64,000 nt of DNA. It comes from Tiliqua scincoides (taxonomy: Eukaryota > Chordata > Lepidosauria > Squamata > Scincidae). Location: contig NC_089822.1 of NCBI RefSeq assembly GCF_035046505.1, positions 269,587,024 to 269,651,023 on the forward strand. Reading direction: 5' to 3'. Positions 1 through 11,154 of this stretch are shown piece by piece. Under the pieces are notes generated by a model. It did not search any database. It worked only from the letters and a program-made list of their open reading frames with translations, and was not told the DNA's origin. Both the position numbers and the translations under genes were made by a program. Within the stretch, counting starts at the first letter, position 1, and the number at the start of each line of letters is the position of its first letter.

Positions 1-348
1 TTTCTTCCATGACCATATCTCTTAGATTGCTGTCCTGTTTTCGTTAATGCATATTTATATTCTCTGCTGCTTTTCAGGAGTGGGCAAGGGATACTTTTGG
101 TCTCTGCTCTCAACGGAGCCTCCTGCAATCTACCCTAATTCCTTGGATGCTGATCCCAGCTGTTCTCCAGCGTCATTCCAGGGAGCAAAACCAGAGCCAG
201 CAGATCAAGGATCAACACTGTGAAAGACTTGTAGTGCTCTTGCAGGGGAAACCTCTGGCATCTCCTTCCCTGGAGATGGGGAACCACATCCTGGCTGAGC
301 ACTTGCTACGGAGTGTTTGGAATTTGACTGCCCTGCTTCCCTCTAGAG

Positions 349-787
349 CAGGGGTGCCCAAACCCTGGCCTGAGGACCATTTGCGGCCCTTAGGGACCCC
401 CAGTCTGGCTCACAAGAAGCCCCCAGTCTCCAATGAGCCTCTGGTCCACTGGAGACTTGCTGGAACCCACACTGGCCCAAGAAAACGTCTCTCAGCAGAA
501 GGGCCAACTGTTCAACCTTTCACGCGATCTGCGGACCAAGGGTTTGCTGTTTTACATCTGAATCAGCAGTGGCGGCAAAGGAAAGGCCAGACTTGCTTTG
601 TGCAAGGCCTTTTATAGGCCTTGAGCTATCCTGAGACCTTCATTTATTCATATAAGTTCCATCTCAAATATATTCATTTATGTAACTTTATTCAAATTTT
701 AAATGTAAATTCTTTTTTCCCCCTGGCTCCCAACACAGTGTCAGGGAGATGATGTGGCCCTCCTACCAAAAAGTTTGGACACCTCTG
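349..787. mobile_element. Non-autonomous hAT element with 8-bp target duplication
   Basis: The element starts CAGGGGTGCCCAAAC and ends GTTTGGACACCTCTG, a near-perfect terminal inverted repeat of hAT type. It is flanked on both sides by the identical 8-bp CTCTAGAG (341-348 and 788-795), the target-site length expected of hAT transposases. There is no transposase frame inside 439 bp, so it was moved in trans. It lies in the decayed class I intron. Confidence 0.85.
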
Positions 788-856
788 CTCTAGAGGGTGG
801 GATTGGATGATCTCTGAAGATCCCTTGAGACTGACTTTTTAGTTCTGTCTCTTTTG

Positions 857-895
857 AGAAGTGTCAAGAGAGAATTTGTCAATGAACAGCATCAA
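857..895 (+). pseudogene. Relic of class I cytoplasmic exon (copy 0)
   Basis: This 39-nt stretch aligns base for base in length with the first cytoplasmic exon of class I copy 2 (40516-40554), sharing AGA at the start and AGCATCAA at the end. The acceptor AG just before it is lost and the donor reads GTGCTT rather than GTGAGT, so it is not expected to splice. It is the last recognisable exon of an otherwise lost class I gene. Confidence 0.55.
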
Positions 896-1002
896 GTGCT
901 TTATTCCTTGTGCTTCGCAATGCTGAAAGTTAAAATAGTATTCTGTATGCCTTTCATGGGTGAACCTTGTGCAGGGCCTTTTCACCTGTCTGATTTCAGG
1001 GG

Positions 1003-2763
1003 ATTTGGCACCAGGTTTGATTTGGCAAGGCACCAGGAAAAGACAGCATCCCTGCTGAAGTCCTAAAGTGCTGCAAAGAGATCATTGTCACTGAGCTGCA
1101 TGAAATCCTCTGTCTTTGCTGGAGAGAAGGTGGAGTACCTCAAGACATGAGGGATGCAAACATCATCACGCTGTACAAGAACAAAGGCGACAGGGGTGAC
1201 TTCAACAACTACCGTGGCATCTCTCTCCTTAGCATTGTAGGAAAGTTGTTTGCCCGAGTTGCACTAAAGAGGCTCCAGGTACTTGCAGAGAGCGTTTATC
1301 CAGAATCGCAGTGTGGATTCCGAGCCAACAGGTCCACCACTGATATGGTATTCTCCCTTAGACAACTGCAGGAGAAATGCAGGGAACAACGACAGCCACT
1401 CTTTATAGCCTTCATAGATCTCACGAAGGCCTTCAACCTGGTCAGCAGGGATGGCCTCTTCAAGATTCTCCCCAAGATTGGATGTCCACCCAGGCTCCTC
1501 AGCATCATCAGATCCTTCCACAAGGACATGAAGGGCACTGTTGTCTTTGATGGCTCCACATCAGACCCCTTTGACATCCGAAGCGGCGTGAAGCAGGGCT
1601 GTGTTCTTGCACCAACCTTGTTTGGGATCTTCTTCACTGTCCTGCTGAAGCATGCCTTTGGAACTACAACAGAAGGCATCTATCTCCGGACCAGATCAGA
1701 TGGAAAGCTCTTCAACCTCTCCAGACTGAGAGCAAAGTCCAAAGTCCAGCTGAAATGTCTGCGTGACTTCCTCTTTGCCGACGATGCAGCTATCACTACC
1801 CACTCTGCCAAAGATCTCCAGCAGCTCATGGATCGTTTTAGCAAGGCCTGCCAAGATTTTGGACTGACAATCAGCCTGAAGAAAACACAGGTCATGGCTC
1901 AGGATGTGGACTCACCTCCCTCCATTACAATCTCTGAGCATGAACTGGAGGTTGTCCATGACTTTGTGTACCTTGGCTCAACGATCTCTGACACTCTTTC
2001 TCTCGATACCGAGCTAAACAAACGCATCGGTAAAGCAGCTACCATGTTTTCCAAACTCACAAAGAGAGTCTGGTCCAACAAGAAGCTGACGGAACATACC
2101 AAGATTCAGGTCTACAGAGCTTGCGTCCTGAGTACACTTCTGTACTGCAGCGAGTCATGGACTCTTCAATCACAGCAGGAGAGGAAACTGAATGCTTTCC
2201 ACATGCACTGCCTCCGACGTATTCTCGGCATCACCTGGCAGGACAAAGTTCCAAACAACACAGTCCTGGAACGTGCTGGAATCCCTAGCATGTATGCACT
2301 GCTGAAACAGAGACACCTGCGTTGGCTCGGTCATGTCGTGAGAATGGATGATGGCCGGATCCCAAAGGATCTCCTCTATGGAGAACTCGTGCAAGGAAAG
2401 CGCCCTACAGGTAGACCACAGCTGCGATACAAGGACATCTGCAAGAGGGATCTGAAGGCCTTAGGAGTGGACCTCAACAAGTGGGAAACCCTGGCCTCTG
2501 AGCGGCCCGCTTGGAGGCAGGCTGTGCAACATGGCCTTTCCCAGTTTGAAGATACACTTGGCCAACAGTCTGAGGCAAAGAGGCAAAGAAGGAAGGCCCA
2601 TAGCCAGGGAGACAGGCCAGGGACAGACTGCACTTGCTCCCAGTGTGGAAGGGATTGTCACTCCCGAATCGGCCTTTTCAGCCACACTAGACACTGTTCC
2701 AGAACCACCTTTCAGAGCGCGATACCATAGTCTTTCGAGACTGAAGGTTGCCAACTAGAACTA
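1003..2763 (+). mobile_element. RTE-like LINE copy A, 5'-truncated
   Basis: A non-LTR retrotransposon fragment carrying the reverse transcriptase and C-terminal part of ORF2. One frame is open from about 1021 to 2730 with the blocks YRGISLLS, LTKAF, GVKQGC and the catalytic FADD (1773-1784), then a terminal Cys/His cluster (about 2630-2697). The 3' end is the 34-nt tail ACCATAGTCTTTCGAGACTG... shared with copies B, C and D. An 11-bp duplication, GATTTCAGGGG (992-1002 and 2764-2774), flanks it, as target-primed reverse transcription predicts. The endonuclease domain is missing. Assignment to the RTE/RTEX group rests on copy D's GTWNVRT endonuclease motif and is tentative. Confidence 0.85.
1147..2730 (+). 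pseudogene. LINE ORF2 fragment: reverse transcriptase and C-terminal zinc cluster
   Basis: The first ATG in the open frame gives 527 codons, but homology with copy D continues upstream of it (motif KAPGKDSIPAEVLKCC), so this ATG is internal to the original protein. Visible parts are fingers/palm reverse transcriptase (RGISLLSIVGKL, FIDLTKAFN, GVKQGCVLAP, FADDAA), a thumb and connector (YLGSTISD, LLYCSESWTL, LRWLGHVVRMDD), and a CxC-x2-C...H...HxxxC cluster at the end. The asparagine in the TKAFN block and the lack of an endonuclease make an active enzyme unlikely. Confidence 0.8.
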
Positions 2764-2819
2764 GATTTCAGGGGCTATTTACTTGGAGCACATTTTATTT
2801 AACCATTGGAAATACAGCC

Positions 2820-3578
2820 TGCCCCGTCCAAATATTCCAACTCCCTTCTAATGCTCACCTTTTTGGCTAATTAACACCCTCCTTTTCCAAGAACAACAGC
2901 TGTGGTGTGCAAAGAAATGAACAGAGCACCTTATCAGTTGAGCAATTAACAAGAATTTATTGCTACGAACACAAACACTCCCTGCAAGTCCTCTTGTCCA
3001 GAGGCTTTCCCTCCCCAAAACTCCACTTAACTCAGTGGGTAAAGGTCCAAAGCCTCCAGTCCAAGTTCAATCCAGTCTCCAAAGCACAATCCAGTCTTCC
3101 CAGTCCAGACTTCTGAATCAGAGTCCCTCCTCTGTGTCCTCTCCAGCAGAGTGTCACCTCCAGCAGAGTCCTGGCAGTTCCCTTCTCCCATAGGTCCTGC
3201 TCTGTCAGCGTCCCTCTGGGTCAGCTAGCGTAGGCCTGGATCAGGTAGCTCTTGGTCAGGTAGCATTGTAGCTCTGGGTCCCTTCTGAAGCTGCCTTTTA
3301 TCCTTGGATGTCCCATAATCCAAATGCAGCTCTGCTGTGAGCTACCTTGTTAAGTCCAAATTAGGCTCAGCTGCGCCATCTCTTCAGTCCATGTCCATTC
3401 AAAGTCCCATCAGGGTCAAATGAAGCTCAGGTGACCATCCAGGTCTCCATTGGCCTTGATTGATTACAGCTGTGGAGCCAGCCCTGCCCTTCCCAGAGCT
3501 ATCAACCAGCTGTTGAAACTTGGGAATCTCTGTCAACACCACATCATCCACCTGATGATCTTCTGATCTTCCATTACA
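2820..3578 (-). mobile_element. Fossil LTR-like repeat, inverted partner of 7730-8417
   Basis: Read on the minus strand this segment begins TGTAATGGAAGATCAG, carries an AATAAA-like signal near its end and closes near the GGGGxCA that ends the partner copy at 7730-8417. The two copies lie 4.1 kb apart in opposite orientation and are clearly homologous along most of their length. No gag, pol or env frame lies next to it, so it is a solo or partial LTR. The divergence between the two copies suggests an old insertion. Confidence 0.55.
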
Positions 3579-4310
3579 ATGCCCACAGTTTTGGTTTCCA
3601 CATCTCCAGAAGGATGTTGTAGAATTGGGGAAGGTACAAAAGGTACCAAATGATCCCAGGGCTGCGTAAACCCCAGATGGGCTGCTGGATCCCCTGAACC
3701 AAGCTTTGGTTTCTCTCAGCATTGCACATGAAGCCTGATCTGTGTGAGCAGAAGAGCCAAGCCCCCTCTGTGCTTCCAGAGACAAGGGATCTGTGGCCCT
3801 TGTGAAATCTGTTCTCTGGCAACCAGTTGTCTCATGGCCCTTTGAAGTTGCACATCCTTGACCCAAAAGAGAGTGTCCCTGTGGCGCCTCTAAACCGGGC
3901 AGTTGGTGCCTGTGCGATAGTTACTCCCAGATCTTTATCTCCCCAACCCCCCTGTAAAAGAAAGTGCCTTTCCCCAAAACAAGAGCTGTAGGGAAAGCAT
4001 GCCGGAGACAATGTGTGTGGAGGTGGAATCTGGGACAGAAGCAAGAGTGTGAGCCTGTGTGTGAAGGGACGGCTTCCACTGACTCCTCCTCCCGCCTGGT
4101 ACTGAATTCTCCAAGAACTGGTCATTTCCCCCCATGATATGCTGACTGCCAGGAATCTCTTGTTCTTCCTGGGAGAAATTCTCTTGGAATACGAGAATTT
4201 AACAGTCTCCTTTGACTTCTTTCTCTGTGCTGTTTTTATATCTGATATAATTGTATAACATAATAATATATCTGCTTGTATACTGTAAGTATTCCTTTTT
4301 CTCCATAAAT
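3579..4310. other. Unassigned sequence, nothing recognised
   Basis: Short frames exist on both strands but none resembles a known protein or is bounded by convincing splice signals. The stretch next to the LTR-like fossil could be leftover interior of that element. No repeat ends were seen. Confidence 0.4.
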
Positions 4311-4322
4311 TCATTGTTCACA

Positions 4323-5200
4323 AGAAAACACAGGTCATGGTTCAGGATGTGGACTCACCTCCCTGCATTACAATCTCTGAGCATGAACTGGAGGTTGTCC
4401 ATGACTTTGTGTACCTTGGCTCAACGATCTCCGACACTCATTCTCTCGATACCGAGCTAAACAAGCGCATCGGTAAAGCAGCTACCACGTTTTCCAGACT
4501 CACAAAGAGAGTCTGGTCCAACAAGAAGCTGACGGAACATACCAAGATCCAGGTCTACAGAGCTTGCGTCCTGAGTACACTTCTGTACTGCAGCAAGTCA
4601 TGGACTCTTCGCTCACAACAGGAGAGGAAACTGAGCGCTTTCCACATGCGCTGCCTCCGACGCATCCTCGGCATCACCTGGCAGGACAAAGTTCCAAACA
4701 ACACAGTCCTGGAACGTGCTGGAATCCCTAGCATGTATTCACTGCTGAAACAGAGACGCCTGCGTTGGCTTGGTCATGTCGTGAGAATGGATGATGGCCG
4801 GATCCCAAAGGATCTCCTCTATGGAGAACTCGTGCAAGGAAAGCGCCCTACAGGTAGACCACAGCTGCGATACAAGGACATCTGCAAGAGGGATCTGAAG
4901 GCCTTAGGGATGGACCTCAACAAGTGGGAAACCCTGGCCTCTGAGCGGCCCGCTTGGAGGCAGGCTGTGCAGCATGGCCTTTCCCAGTTTGAAGAGACAC
5001 TTTGCCAACAGTCTGAGGCTAAGAGGCAAAGAAGGAAGGCCCATAGCCAGGGAGACAGACCAGGGACAGACTGCACTTGCTCCCGGTGTGGAAGGGATTG
5101 TCACTCCCGGATTGGCCTTTTCAGCCACACTAGACGCTGTGCCAGAACCACCTTTCAGAGCGCGATACCATAGTCTTTCGAGACTGAAGGTTGCCAATAC
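4323..5200 (+). mobile_element. RTE-like LINE copy B, 5'-truncated, 12-bp target duplication
   Basis: The 3' part of the same LINE family as copy A, starting in the palm/thumb region (motif YLGSTISD) and running to the shared tail. A 278-codon frame (4337-5173) is uninterrupted to the C-terminal Cys/His cluster and is very close to copy A and copy D in sequence. The insertion is flanked by a perfect 12-bp duplication, TCATTGTTCACA (4311-4322 and 5201-5212). Catalytic FADD and the endonuclease are absent because of truncation. Confidence 0.88.
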
Positions 5201-5394
5201 TCATTGTTCACAACTAGTGGATTCCGAGTGATTTCCTTGCCTCCTGCTGGTCTTATGGTGACAGTTTGTGGGAAGCAAGAACAAGACTACAGGGTCCCTG
5301 GGCAATTATGCTTGGGGGGCCACACAAATGCACAAAGTGTGTGGCTGCGGAGCATGTGTGTGAATACCTGGACACCTTCTGCTCCAGTGGCGGC

Positions 5395-5755
5395 ATCCCC
5401 TGAGAGATGGGAAAGAAGAGAGAAAAGAAAGTATTTCTTTACCCAGCGTGCAATTAATCTGTAGAACTCCTTGCCACTGGGTGTGGTGATGGCCACTGGC
5501 CTAGATGCCTTTCCAGAGGGTCGGACAGAGTTGTGGAAGAAAACTCCATCACCAGGAGATTACGAACCAGGATGGGTTTCCTTCCTGTTTTGGAAGCTGC
5601 GCTGTCTCAGAATGCCTGGTGCAAGGGGGTGGCAGCAGGATCAGGCCTCTTGTGGTCTGGTGTGTTCCTGGAGGCATCTGGGGGGCCACTGTGAGATACA
5701 GGAAGCTGAACTAGGTGCGCTTTTGCTCTGATCCAGCAGGGCTCCTCTGCTGTTC
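5395..5755 (+). mobile_element. CR1-type LINE 3' fragment
   Basis: Contains the end of a CR1 ORF2 (RKYFFTQRAINL, then LPLGVVMATGLDAF) and the 3' tail block 'tgagatacaggaagctg ... ctgatccagcagggct'. It is more diverged than the CR1 at 51.2-55.3 kb, including small indels, so it is an older relic. Confidence 0.75.
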
Positions 5756-5828
5756 TTGTGTCAGAAGATTACTATGTTGGAGGCATTTATGTTTAGTGTT
5801 TAGAAAAAAGGTGACCAAGGAGGAATCT

Positions 5829-5925
5829 GAAAGAGGCTGCAATCCTATGTACACTTTCCTGAGAGTAAGCCCCTTTGAAGACAACAGAAAGTACTTCTGA
5901 GTAGATAATCGCAACACTGGGTCAT
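5829..5925. repeat. Short squamate-type repeat (GGCTGCAATCC family)
   Basis: About 90 bp starting 'aggctgcaatcctatg' and containing 'cttacttctgagtag'-like wording in the middle. The same layout recurs at about 7335-7420, 14107-14196, 25605-25700, 27345-27470, 31820-31895 and 47680-47770, often with 'aggattg' ends that are reverse complements of one another. It behaves like a very short inverted-repeat element without coding capacity. Confidence 0.55.
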
Positions 5926-6344
5926 CCGATTGATTGGCGGGAGATTTAGGAATGGGGATCCAGGTGCTTCTTTCCACAGGGTGCCATTAGATTGTGGAGC
6001 TTGTCATTAGAACTGTGACGAAGACGTGGCCCTGTCATTTCACTTGCCCTGCTTTTCATGCAATCCACCTTGAGTCCTGGTGAGAAAGGTGGGCTTTCCG
6101 TTTTGTAAGAGACCATCGTCCAGCCAGAACTGCCACTACTCCCAGAAGCAAGCAGGGTCTTGTCAGCAGCGGCCCCAAAAATCCCAGGTGCTGCAGAAGG
6201 ATCTTCCCCCTGAGATGCGGAGCTGTACCTCTCCCTTCTCCTCCAGGAAGGGATGGAAGATATATTATGGGGAATGGCTCATGGTCTAGCTGCTAAGGAA
6301 TTCTGACAGATGGAAGATGAAGCCTATCATTATCATCATCATAA
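5926..6344. other. Unassigned sequence
   Basis: No gene, splice-bounded exon or repeat end was recognised. A short run of ATC/ATT triplets precedes the CR1 fragment. Confidence 0.35.
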
Positions 6345-6842
6345 GAACAGCCCCACTGGATCAGGCCATAGGCCCATCTAGTCCAGCTTCCTGTATCTCA
6401 CAGCGGCCCACCAAATGCCCCAGGGAGCACACCAGATAACAAGAGACCTCATCCTGGTGCCCTCCCTTGCATCTGGCCTTCTGACATAGCCCATTTCTAA
6501 AAATCTGGAGGTTGCACATACACATCATGGCTTGTAACCCATAATGGATATTTTTCCTCCAGAAACTTGTCCAATTCCCTTTTAAAGGCATCCAGGCCAG
6601 ACGCCATCACCACATCCTGTGGCAAGGAGTTCCACAGACCGACCACACGCTGAGTAAAGAAATATTTTCTTTTGTCTGTTCTAACTCTCCCAACATTCAA
6701 TTTTAGTGGTTGTCCCCTGGTTCTGGAGTTATGTGAGAGTGTAAAGAGCATCTCCCTATCCACTCTGTCCATCCCCTGCATAATTTTGTATGTTTCAATC
6801 ATGTCCCCCCTCAGGCGCCTCTTTTCTAGGCTGAAGACCTAG
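6345..6842 (-). mobile_element. CR1-type LINE 3' fragment, minus strand
   Basis: On the minus strand a frame of about 100 codons reads MIETYKIMQGMDRVDREMLF, then RKYFFTQRVVGLWNSLPQDV and FLEEK. It matches the last 100 residues of the full CR1 ORF2 at 52198-55080. The 3' tail with 'gtgagatacaggaagctgg' follows to about 6345. The piece is 5'-truncated. Confidence 0.85.
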
Positions 6843-7729
6843 CATGAAGTCAGCAGGGGTCAGCCTGGCTCTGATGGAGAGGGGCTGCTTATGCAACGTG
6901 GTGGGTCTCCCTGCAAAACTGAGCGCTTGGCACCCCCTCTGGCTGCGCCAGTGCACAGGCATGTAGCAGGGAGGGGCGACTGGGTTCTCTCTGCCAAGCA
7001 TTTCTTGGAGGGTTGGGGAAGTCTCTGCCCACAGAAGAGCCAACCCGCTCTCCTGGCAGATCCCCGTCCCCAGACGTCAGGCTTTTGGAGGTTCTCTGGG
7101 GCAGGGACCATTTTACAGCACTTGGCACGCAGGCAGCTCGACCCAGAAAACCGTCACCCAGCCCCCCCCCATGTCAGTGGCTGCCAGTGCCAGAAGGGGG
7201 GGGGGTCTCATCTCCTCCTGAAATGCTGATTTCCTCTGCTGACTGTTGAATCCGACTCAGGCAGTCTGGGGCAGCACCATCCCGCGATGATGGTATCCCC
7301 CCCCCAGTAAGGAGTCCTCCTTTCTCTCGCTCTTTTAGGCTGAAATTCTATGCATACTTTCCTTTGGCCTCATTGCAGTCAATGGAGTTTACTTCTGAGT
7401 AGGCAGGTCCAGGATTGGGTGTTCGAATCGAATGATCCATTCAGTCATGTCTGGCCCTATAAATCTGCTGCAAATGCTTCTGGAAACTCCTCAAGGCAAC
7501 TTGGAACTGGGCCCAAGTGCAGGCGGGAGGGTCCCTCTCTCATTGGATCTTTCCCTGGGGTCAATCCTGGGTCCTTTCTGTACCACACCTTGTACACCAG
7601 TACATTACTGGTATTGTTATAAACTCTTCATCCAGAAGGACAACCCTGTTTTTCATAGCAGAAGAAATGCCTAGCCCTGGTTCTCCATGCTCTGGTCACC
7701 TCTGGATCAAATTCCTGTCATGTGCTGCC
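6843..7729. other. Unassigned GC-rich sequence
   Basis: Runs of C and G (7150-7210, 7297-7306) and one short GGCTGAAATTC-type repeat near 7335-7420 were seen. No gene could be supported on either strand. Confidence 0.35.
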
Positions 7730-8417
7730 TGTAATGGAAGATCAGAAGATCATCAGGTGGATGATGTGGTGTTGACGGTGATCCCATGTTTTGACAGCTG
7801 TTTGATAGCTCTGGGAAGGGCAGGGCTGGCTCCACAGCTGTAATCAATCAAGGCCAATGGAGACCTGGATGGTCACCTGAGCTTCATTTGACCTTGATGG
7901 GCTTTGAATGAGCTAAGGAGGTAGTTCACAGCTGAGCTGCATTTGAACTTAACAAGGGGCTGCAGGAAAAAAGGCAGCTTCAGAAGGACCAAAGGAGCAG
8001 GACGCTGACCCAGCCAGACCCTGACCCAGAGGGAAACCTGAACCCTGACCTGGAGGAACCAGACCAAGAGGGCTACCTGACCCACACCTACAGGAGAAGG
8101 GGACTGCCAGGACTCTGCTGGAGGACACAGAAGACTGGTGAAACTGGACTGTGCTTTGGAGACCTGATTGGACTTGAATTGGAGGCTTCAGACCTTTACC
8201 CACTGAGTAAAGTGGAGTTTTGGGGAGGGAAAGCCTCTGGACAAGAAGACTTGCAGAGGCTGTCTGTGTTCATAGCAATAAATTTGGTTAGTTGCTATAG
8301 ATAAGGAGTTCTGTGTTCATTCCTTTGCACACCACAGCGGTTGTTCTAGAGATAAAGAGGGTGTTAATTAGCCAAAAAGCGGACACTAGAAGGGAGTTGA
8401 GATATTTGGAGGGGACA
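7730..8417 (+). mobile_element. Fossil LTR-like repeat, plus strand
   Basis: Begins TGTAATGGAAGATCAG and ends GGAGGGGACA, so it has the TG...CA ends of an LTR, with a 'gcaataaa' polyadenylation-like signal about 150 bp before the end. It is followed at once by 'aattggcgctgtgagc', which sits where a primer-binding site would be. The inverted partner is at 2820-3578. No capsid, polymerase or envelope gene is attached, so this is an old fragment. Confidence 0.6.
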
Positions 8418-8839
8418 AATTGGCGCTGTGAGCAGCATTCACAAATTTGGATAGAACACTGCCCTTGAGAAGCATCTGGACCCAAGTGCCTGTATGCGCC
8501 TCTGTCTCCATAGTCACTTCCCTGCATGCTGCAGGTCTCATAGATGCCCTCTTTGGGTGCTGGTTGACTGGAAGCACGGCAGGTGGCCTTGAGGAGCTTT
8601 TCATCAGGTGCTGGAATGCTCCCCCCCCCCCCCAGACCTGGTAGACTTCTGCCCTAGACACATTTCAGCACCATGTCAAGATGTGGCTTTTCAAGGCTGT
8701 TTTACAACTGTTGGCAGTTTGGATTTGTGGCTGTTCCTTCAAAGTGGTGCTGTGTTGATGATGCTGGTTGTGGTTGATGAGAATGTTATCTAAAGGAGGG
8801 AGGGAATGTACTCTAGGTATATACGGTAGACATTTCAAC

Positions 8840-9020
8840 CTGGTCTTTCTATCCTGAGATGAAACCCAAGGTGGCTTAAACTAGAAGTGTACAAACTGTT
8901 GGGGGAGGGGGACCCGACCAGCTCCCTCCTGCAAAACCAGAGATGGACCAGCCTTCTGAATCTACCATTTTATGCCACCACCCCCTGCCCAATTCCCCTG
9001 GATCACCTCTGAGGCCATCA
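8840..9020 (+). other. Class I first-intron-like block (copy 0)
   Basis: The wording 'tttctatcc...aaggtggctta' followed by 'agatggaccag' and 'atcacct' matches 33405-33545, which lies in intron 1 of class I copy 2. It is therefore duplicated non-coding class I sequence, not a separate gene. Confidence 0.5.
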
Positions 9021-9118
9021 CCTTGCTCCCCCCCCAGCCCCCCCCCCCAATGAATTGGACTCTTGCACTACCTTCCCAGGACCGGGTGGACTCCATGGTT
9101 AATTTTATTGCTCTAGAT

Positions 9119-9363
9119 CAGTGTTTTTCAACCTTTGTCCCCTGAAGTACCACATCTCACAGTCTACCTTAAGTACTGTGGCAACAGCATCATCACCAGT
9201 TACTTCTGCGTTGGGAGGTCAGACATGATGCTACAAGTGGGAGGCTGTGCTGCCACTGTTTGTCCTGTTGCATCACAGTCTTGGCTGGTGGCAGGTGTCC
9301 CCTGGGAGCCGCACTTACCACTGGACAACACCTCAAGTACCACTGGTGGTTGGAAAAACACTG
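9119..9363. mobile_element. Non-autonomous hAT MITE
   Basis: Terminal inverted repeats CAGTGTTTTTCAACC and GGTTGGAAAAACACTG bound 245 bp with no coding capacity. The flanking 8-mers CTCTAGAT and CTCTAGCT match at 7 of 8 positions, consistent with hAT insertion. A sister copy lies at 60121-60468. Confidence 0.8.
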
Positions 9364-9439
9364 CTCTAGCTGCAGGGCTCCAGTGGTTAGTTTTGACGCC
9401 TTGCTGAAATACCTCCTTGCAGGGTTTTTCTCTCTTCTC

Positions 9440-10770
9440 TAGCACGTTCTACCCTTTAGGGTTAGAGTTTTTGTGAGATAGCTGCCTTCTTTCCTGTTGG
9501 GCTCTGGAGGCGCCAGCAGGCTGTTTTGGGGGTTAGAGAGTGTACAGCAAAGAGGGACTTGCAATTTGGGGGGGGTTAAATAGTGTGAGGCTTCCCCCCC
9601 CCACCTTTCAGATTTGTCAGGTATCAGGTGAGCGGAGATCAAAAGCTTTTTTAGTAGTTCCCAACTTTTGGCTGGCCTCAGACTCCATGCCAGAAACTGG
9701 TCACCTGTTTCCCACCCACCCTCTCGGTTTCACACCCCTGGTGGTGCAGCAGTCCCAGCTCCCAGTATCCCTTTCCTACTCCAGAACTGGACAATGTGCT
9801 GAAGCTCCACTGGAGCAGAGCCCAGCGTGGTCCCCCCAGCATCTCAGCCACACAGCAGCCAAACCGTCTGGAGATCCAGCCTTTCAACTGAGGAGGAAGC
9901 AAGAATCACCTGCCCACCTTCGCAGCACCAGAATTGTGAGGCAGGCTGGAGCTCAAGTGCCCAGTCACCAGAGTCTGCAGGAAAAATGCAGAGCCTGTTC
10001 ATTTTGTACTCCACTGGGTCGCATTAAGGAGTCCTGTCTTGCTGCATTTGAGGCTGTTTGGAGGATTTCCTGTTTGTGTTTCTAGTCGGCTGCTTTGGGG
10101 GTGCGTTTATGAGAAAGTGCAGTGTGAGGTATTAGTGTGGACAAAGCACATCAATGCAAATGATGCAACTCTACCACATGGCCAGCATAGAGGAGGCCTC
10201 AAAAGTTCCCAGGGCACCTGGAACAGGCACATCCTGAGATTTCTCACCTGGAACATCTGCAACCAACTTCCTGGGTCTTTGTCTCCTGGCCACAAAGAAT
10301 TATTTCCCAGGCTTTCCACCCAGATGCAATGAGGGGCTGTTAGGTACAAGCTCATGTGTTGAAGCAGGAGGAAACCATCAGTAAGTTTCATAGGGGCATA
10401 GGGGTCTTTGAAATGGTTTCAGGCTCCCAGGAGGCCAGCTGGGGAGGGAGATGAAAGCAGCCTTGGAAAGCCACAGAGGACTTGGATGGGAGGGGCGGGA
10501 CCACACACTCCCTGCTTCATTTTCTGCATTGAAGCACCTGTGTCCGTCATTCCCCCATCAAAAGGCTCTTCTGCTCCTTCTAGTACCAAGGTCTGTTTCC
10601 TGGTCCTCTAGAGTCTGCTTCCCTAATTCTCTGCTCCCTCGGTTCTCAAAGCAGAGAGAACCAACTGTGAGGAATGCACTGATCTCTCTCCTGTGTCCCC
10701 TGCCACTCCCTAGCTGCTGGTCAGAGATTGCTGTGGGTCTGCCTGCAGTCTGCGGGGAGAAGAAATAGGG
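9440..10770 (+). other. Class I intron-like duplicated block (copy 0)
   Basis: 9440-9620 resembles 15430-15610 and 34040-34200 (intron 1 of copies 1 and 2), with shared wording 'cctgttgggctctggaggc' and a G-rich run. 9760-10770 resembles 16270-17070 of copy 1, including the closing phrase 'cagagattgctgtgg'. No alpha-1 exon follows in either place. It records an older duplication between copies 0 and 1. Confidence 0.55.
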
Positions 10771-10982
10771 CAGGGGTGGCCAAACTTGCTTCACATAAGA
10801 GCCCCATATGATAAACTTCAGGTGTCTTGAGAGTCGCAATTTTAACTATTTTGGCCAGTAGTGGTGTCACCCCCCCAGCACATCACCCAGTGCGTCCTGC
10901 ACCCCTGCACCCTGTAGTGATGCCACTGATTATATGCCAAAGAGCTGCATAAGACTCGCAAGCTGCAATTTAGCCACCCCTG
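10771..10982. mobile_element. Non-autonomous hAT MITE
   Basis: Starts CAGGGGTGGCCAAACTT and ends with TTTAGCCACCCCTG, about 212 bp, no coding frame. Flanking 8-mers AAATAGGG and AAATAGAG agree at 7 of 8 positions. It sits at the right end of the copy 0 block. Confidence 0.75.
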
Positions 10983-11154
10983 AAATAGAGTGTGGACTTC
11001 CCAAATCTGTCAGGGGTGTGGGACCTACTGAGGTTCCTGATGACTGACTGTTTGTGCAGAGAGTGGAAAGTGAATGTGCTCTGATCATGCTCTGTTTGCT
11101 GGGGGTATGTGCTTCTGCTAAGTAACTGGCCCTGGTGTGCTTCCCTCTAGGACA

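Larger units (their letters stand above)
1..1002 (+). other. Class I copy 0: decayed intron before the cytoplasmic exon
   Basis: Sequence flanking a hAT insertion here resembles the intron between the transmembrane and first cytoplasmic exons of class I copy 2 (about 40.25-40.74 kb). Both contain a CR1-like phrase around 'ggtgggattggatg' followed by a 'tctgtctct' stretch leading into the same 39-nt exon. No usable gene remains. The segment says that a further class I copy once ended at the left edge of the window, on the plus strand. Confidence 0.5.

Noticed and set aside
3399-3866. 155-codon frame on the minus strand
   Set aside because: It overlaps the LTR-like fossil and shows no similarity to a protein family.
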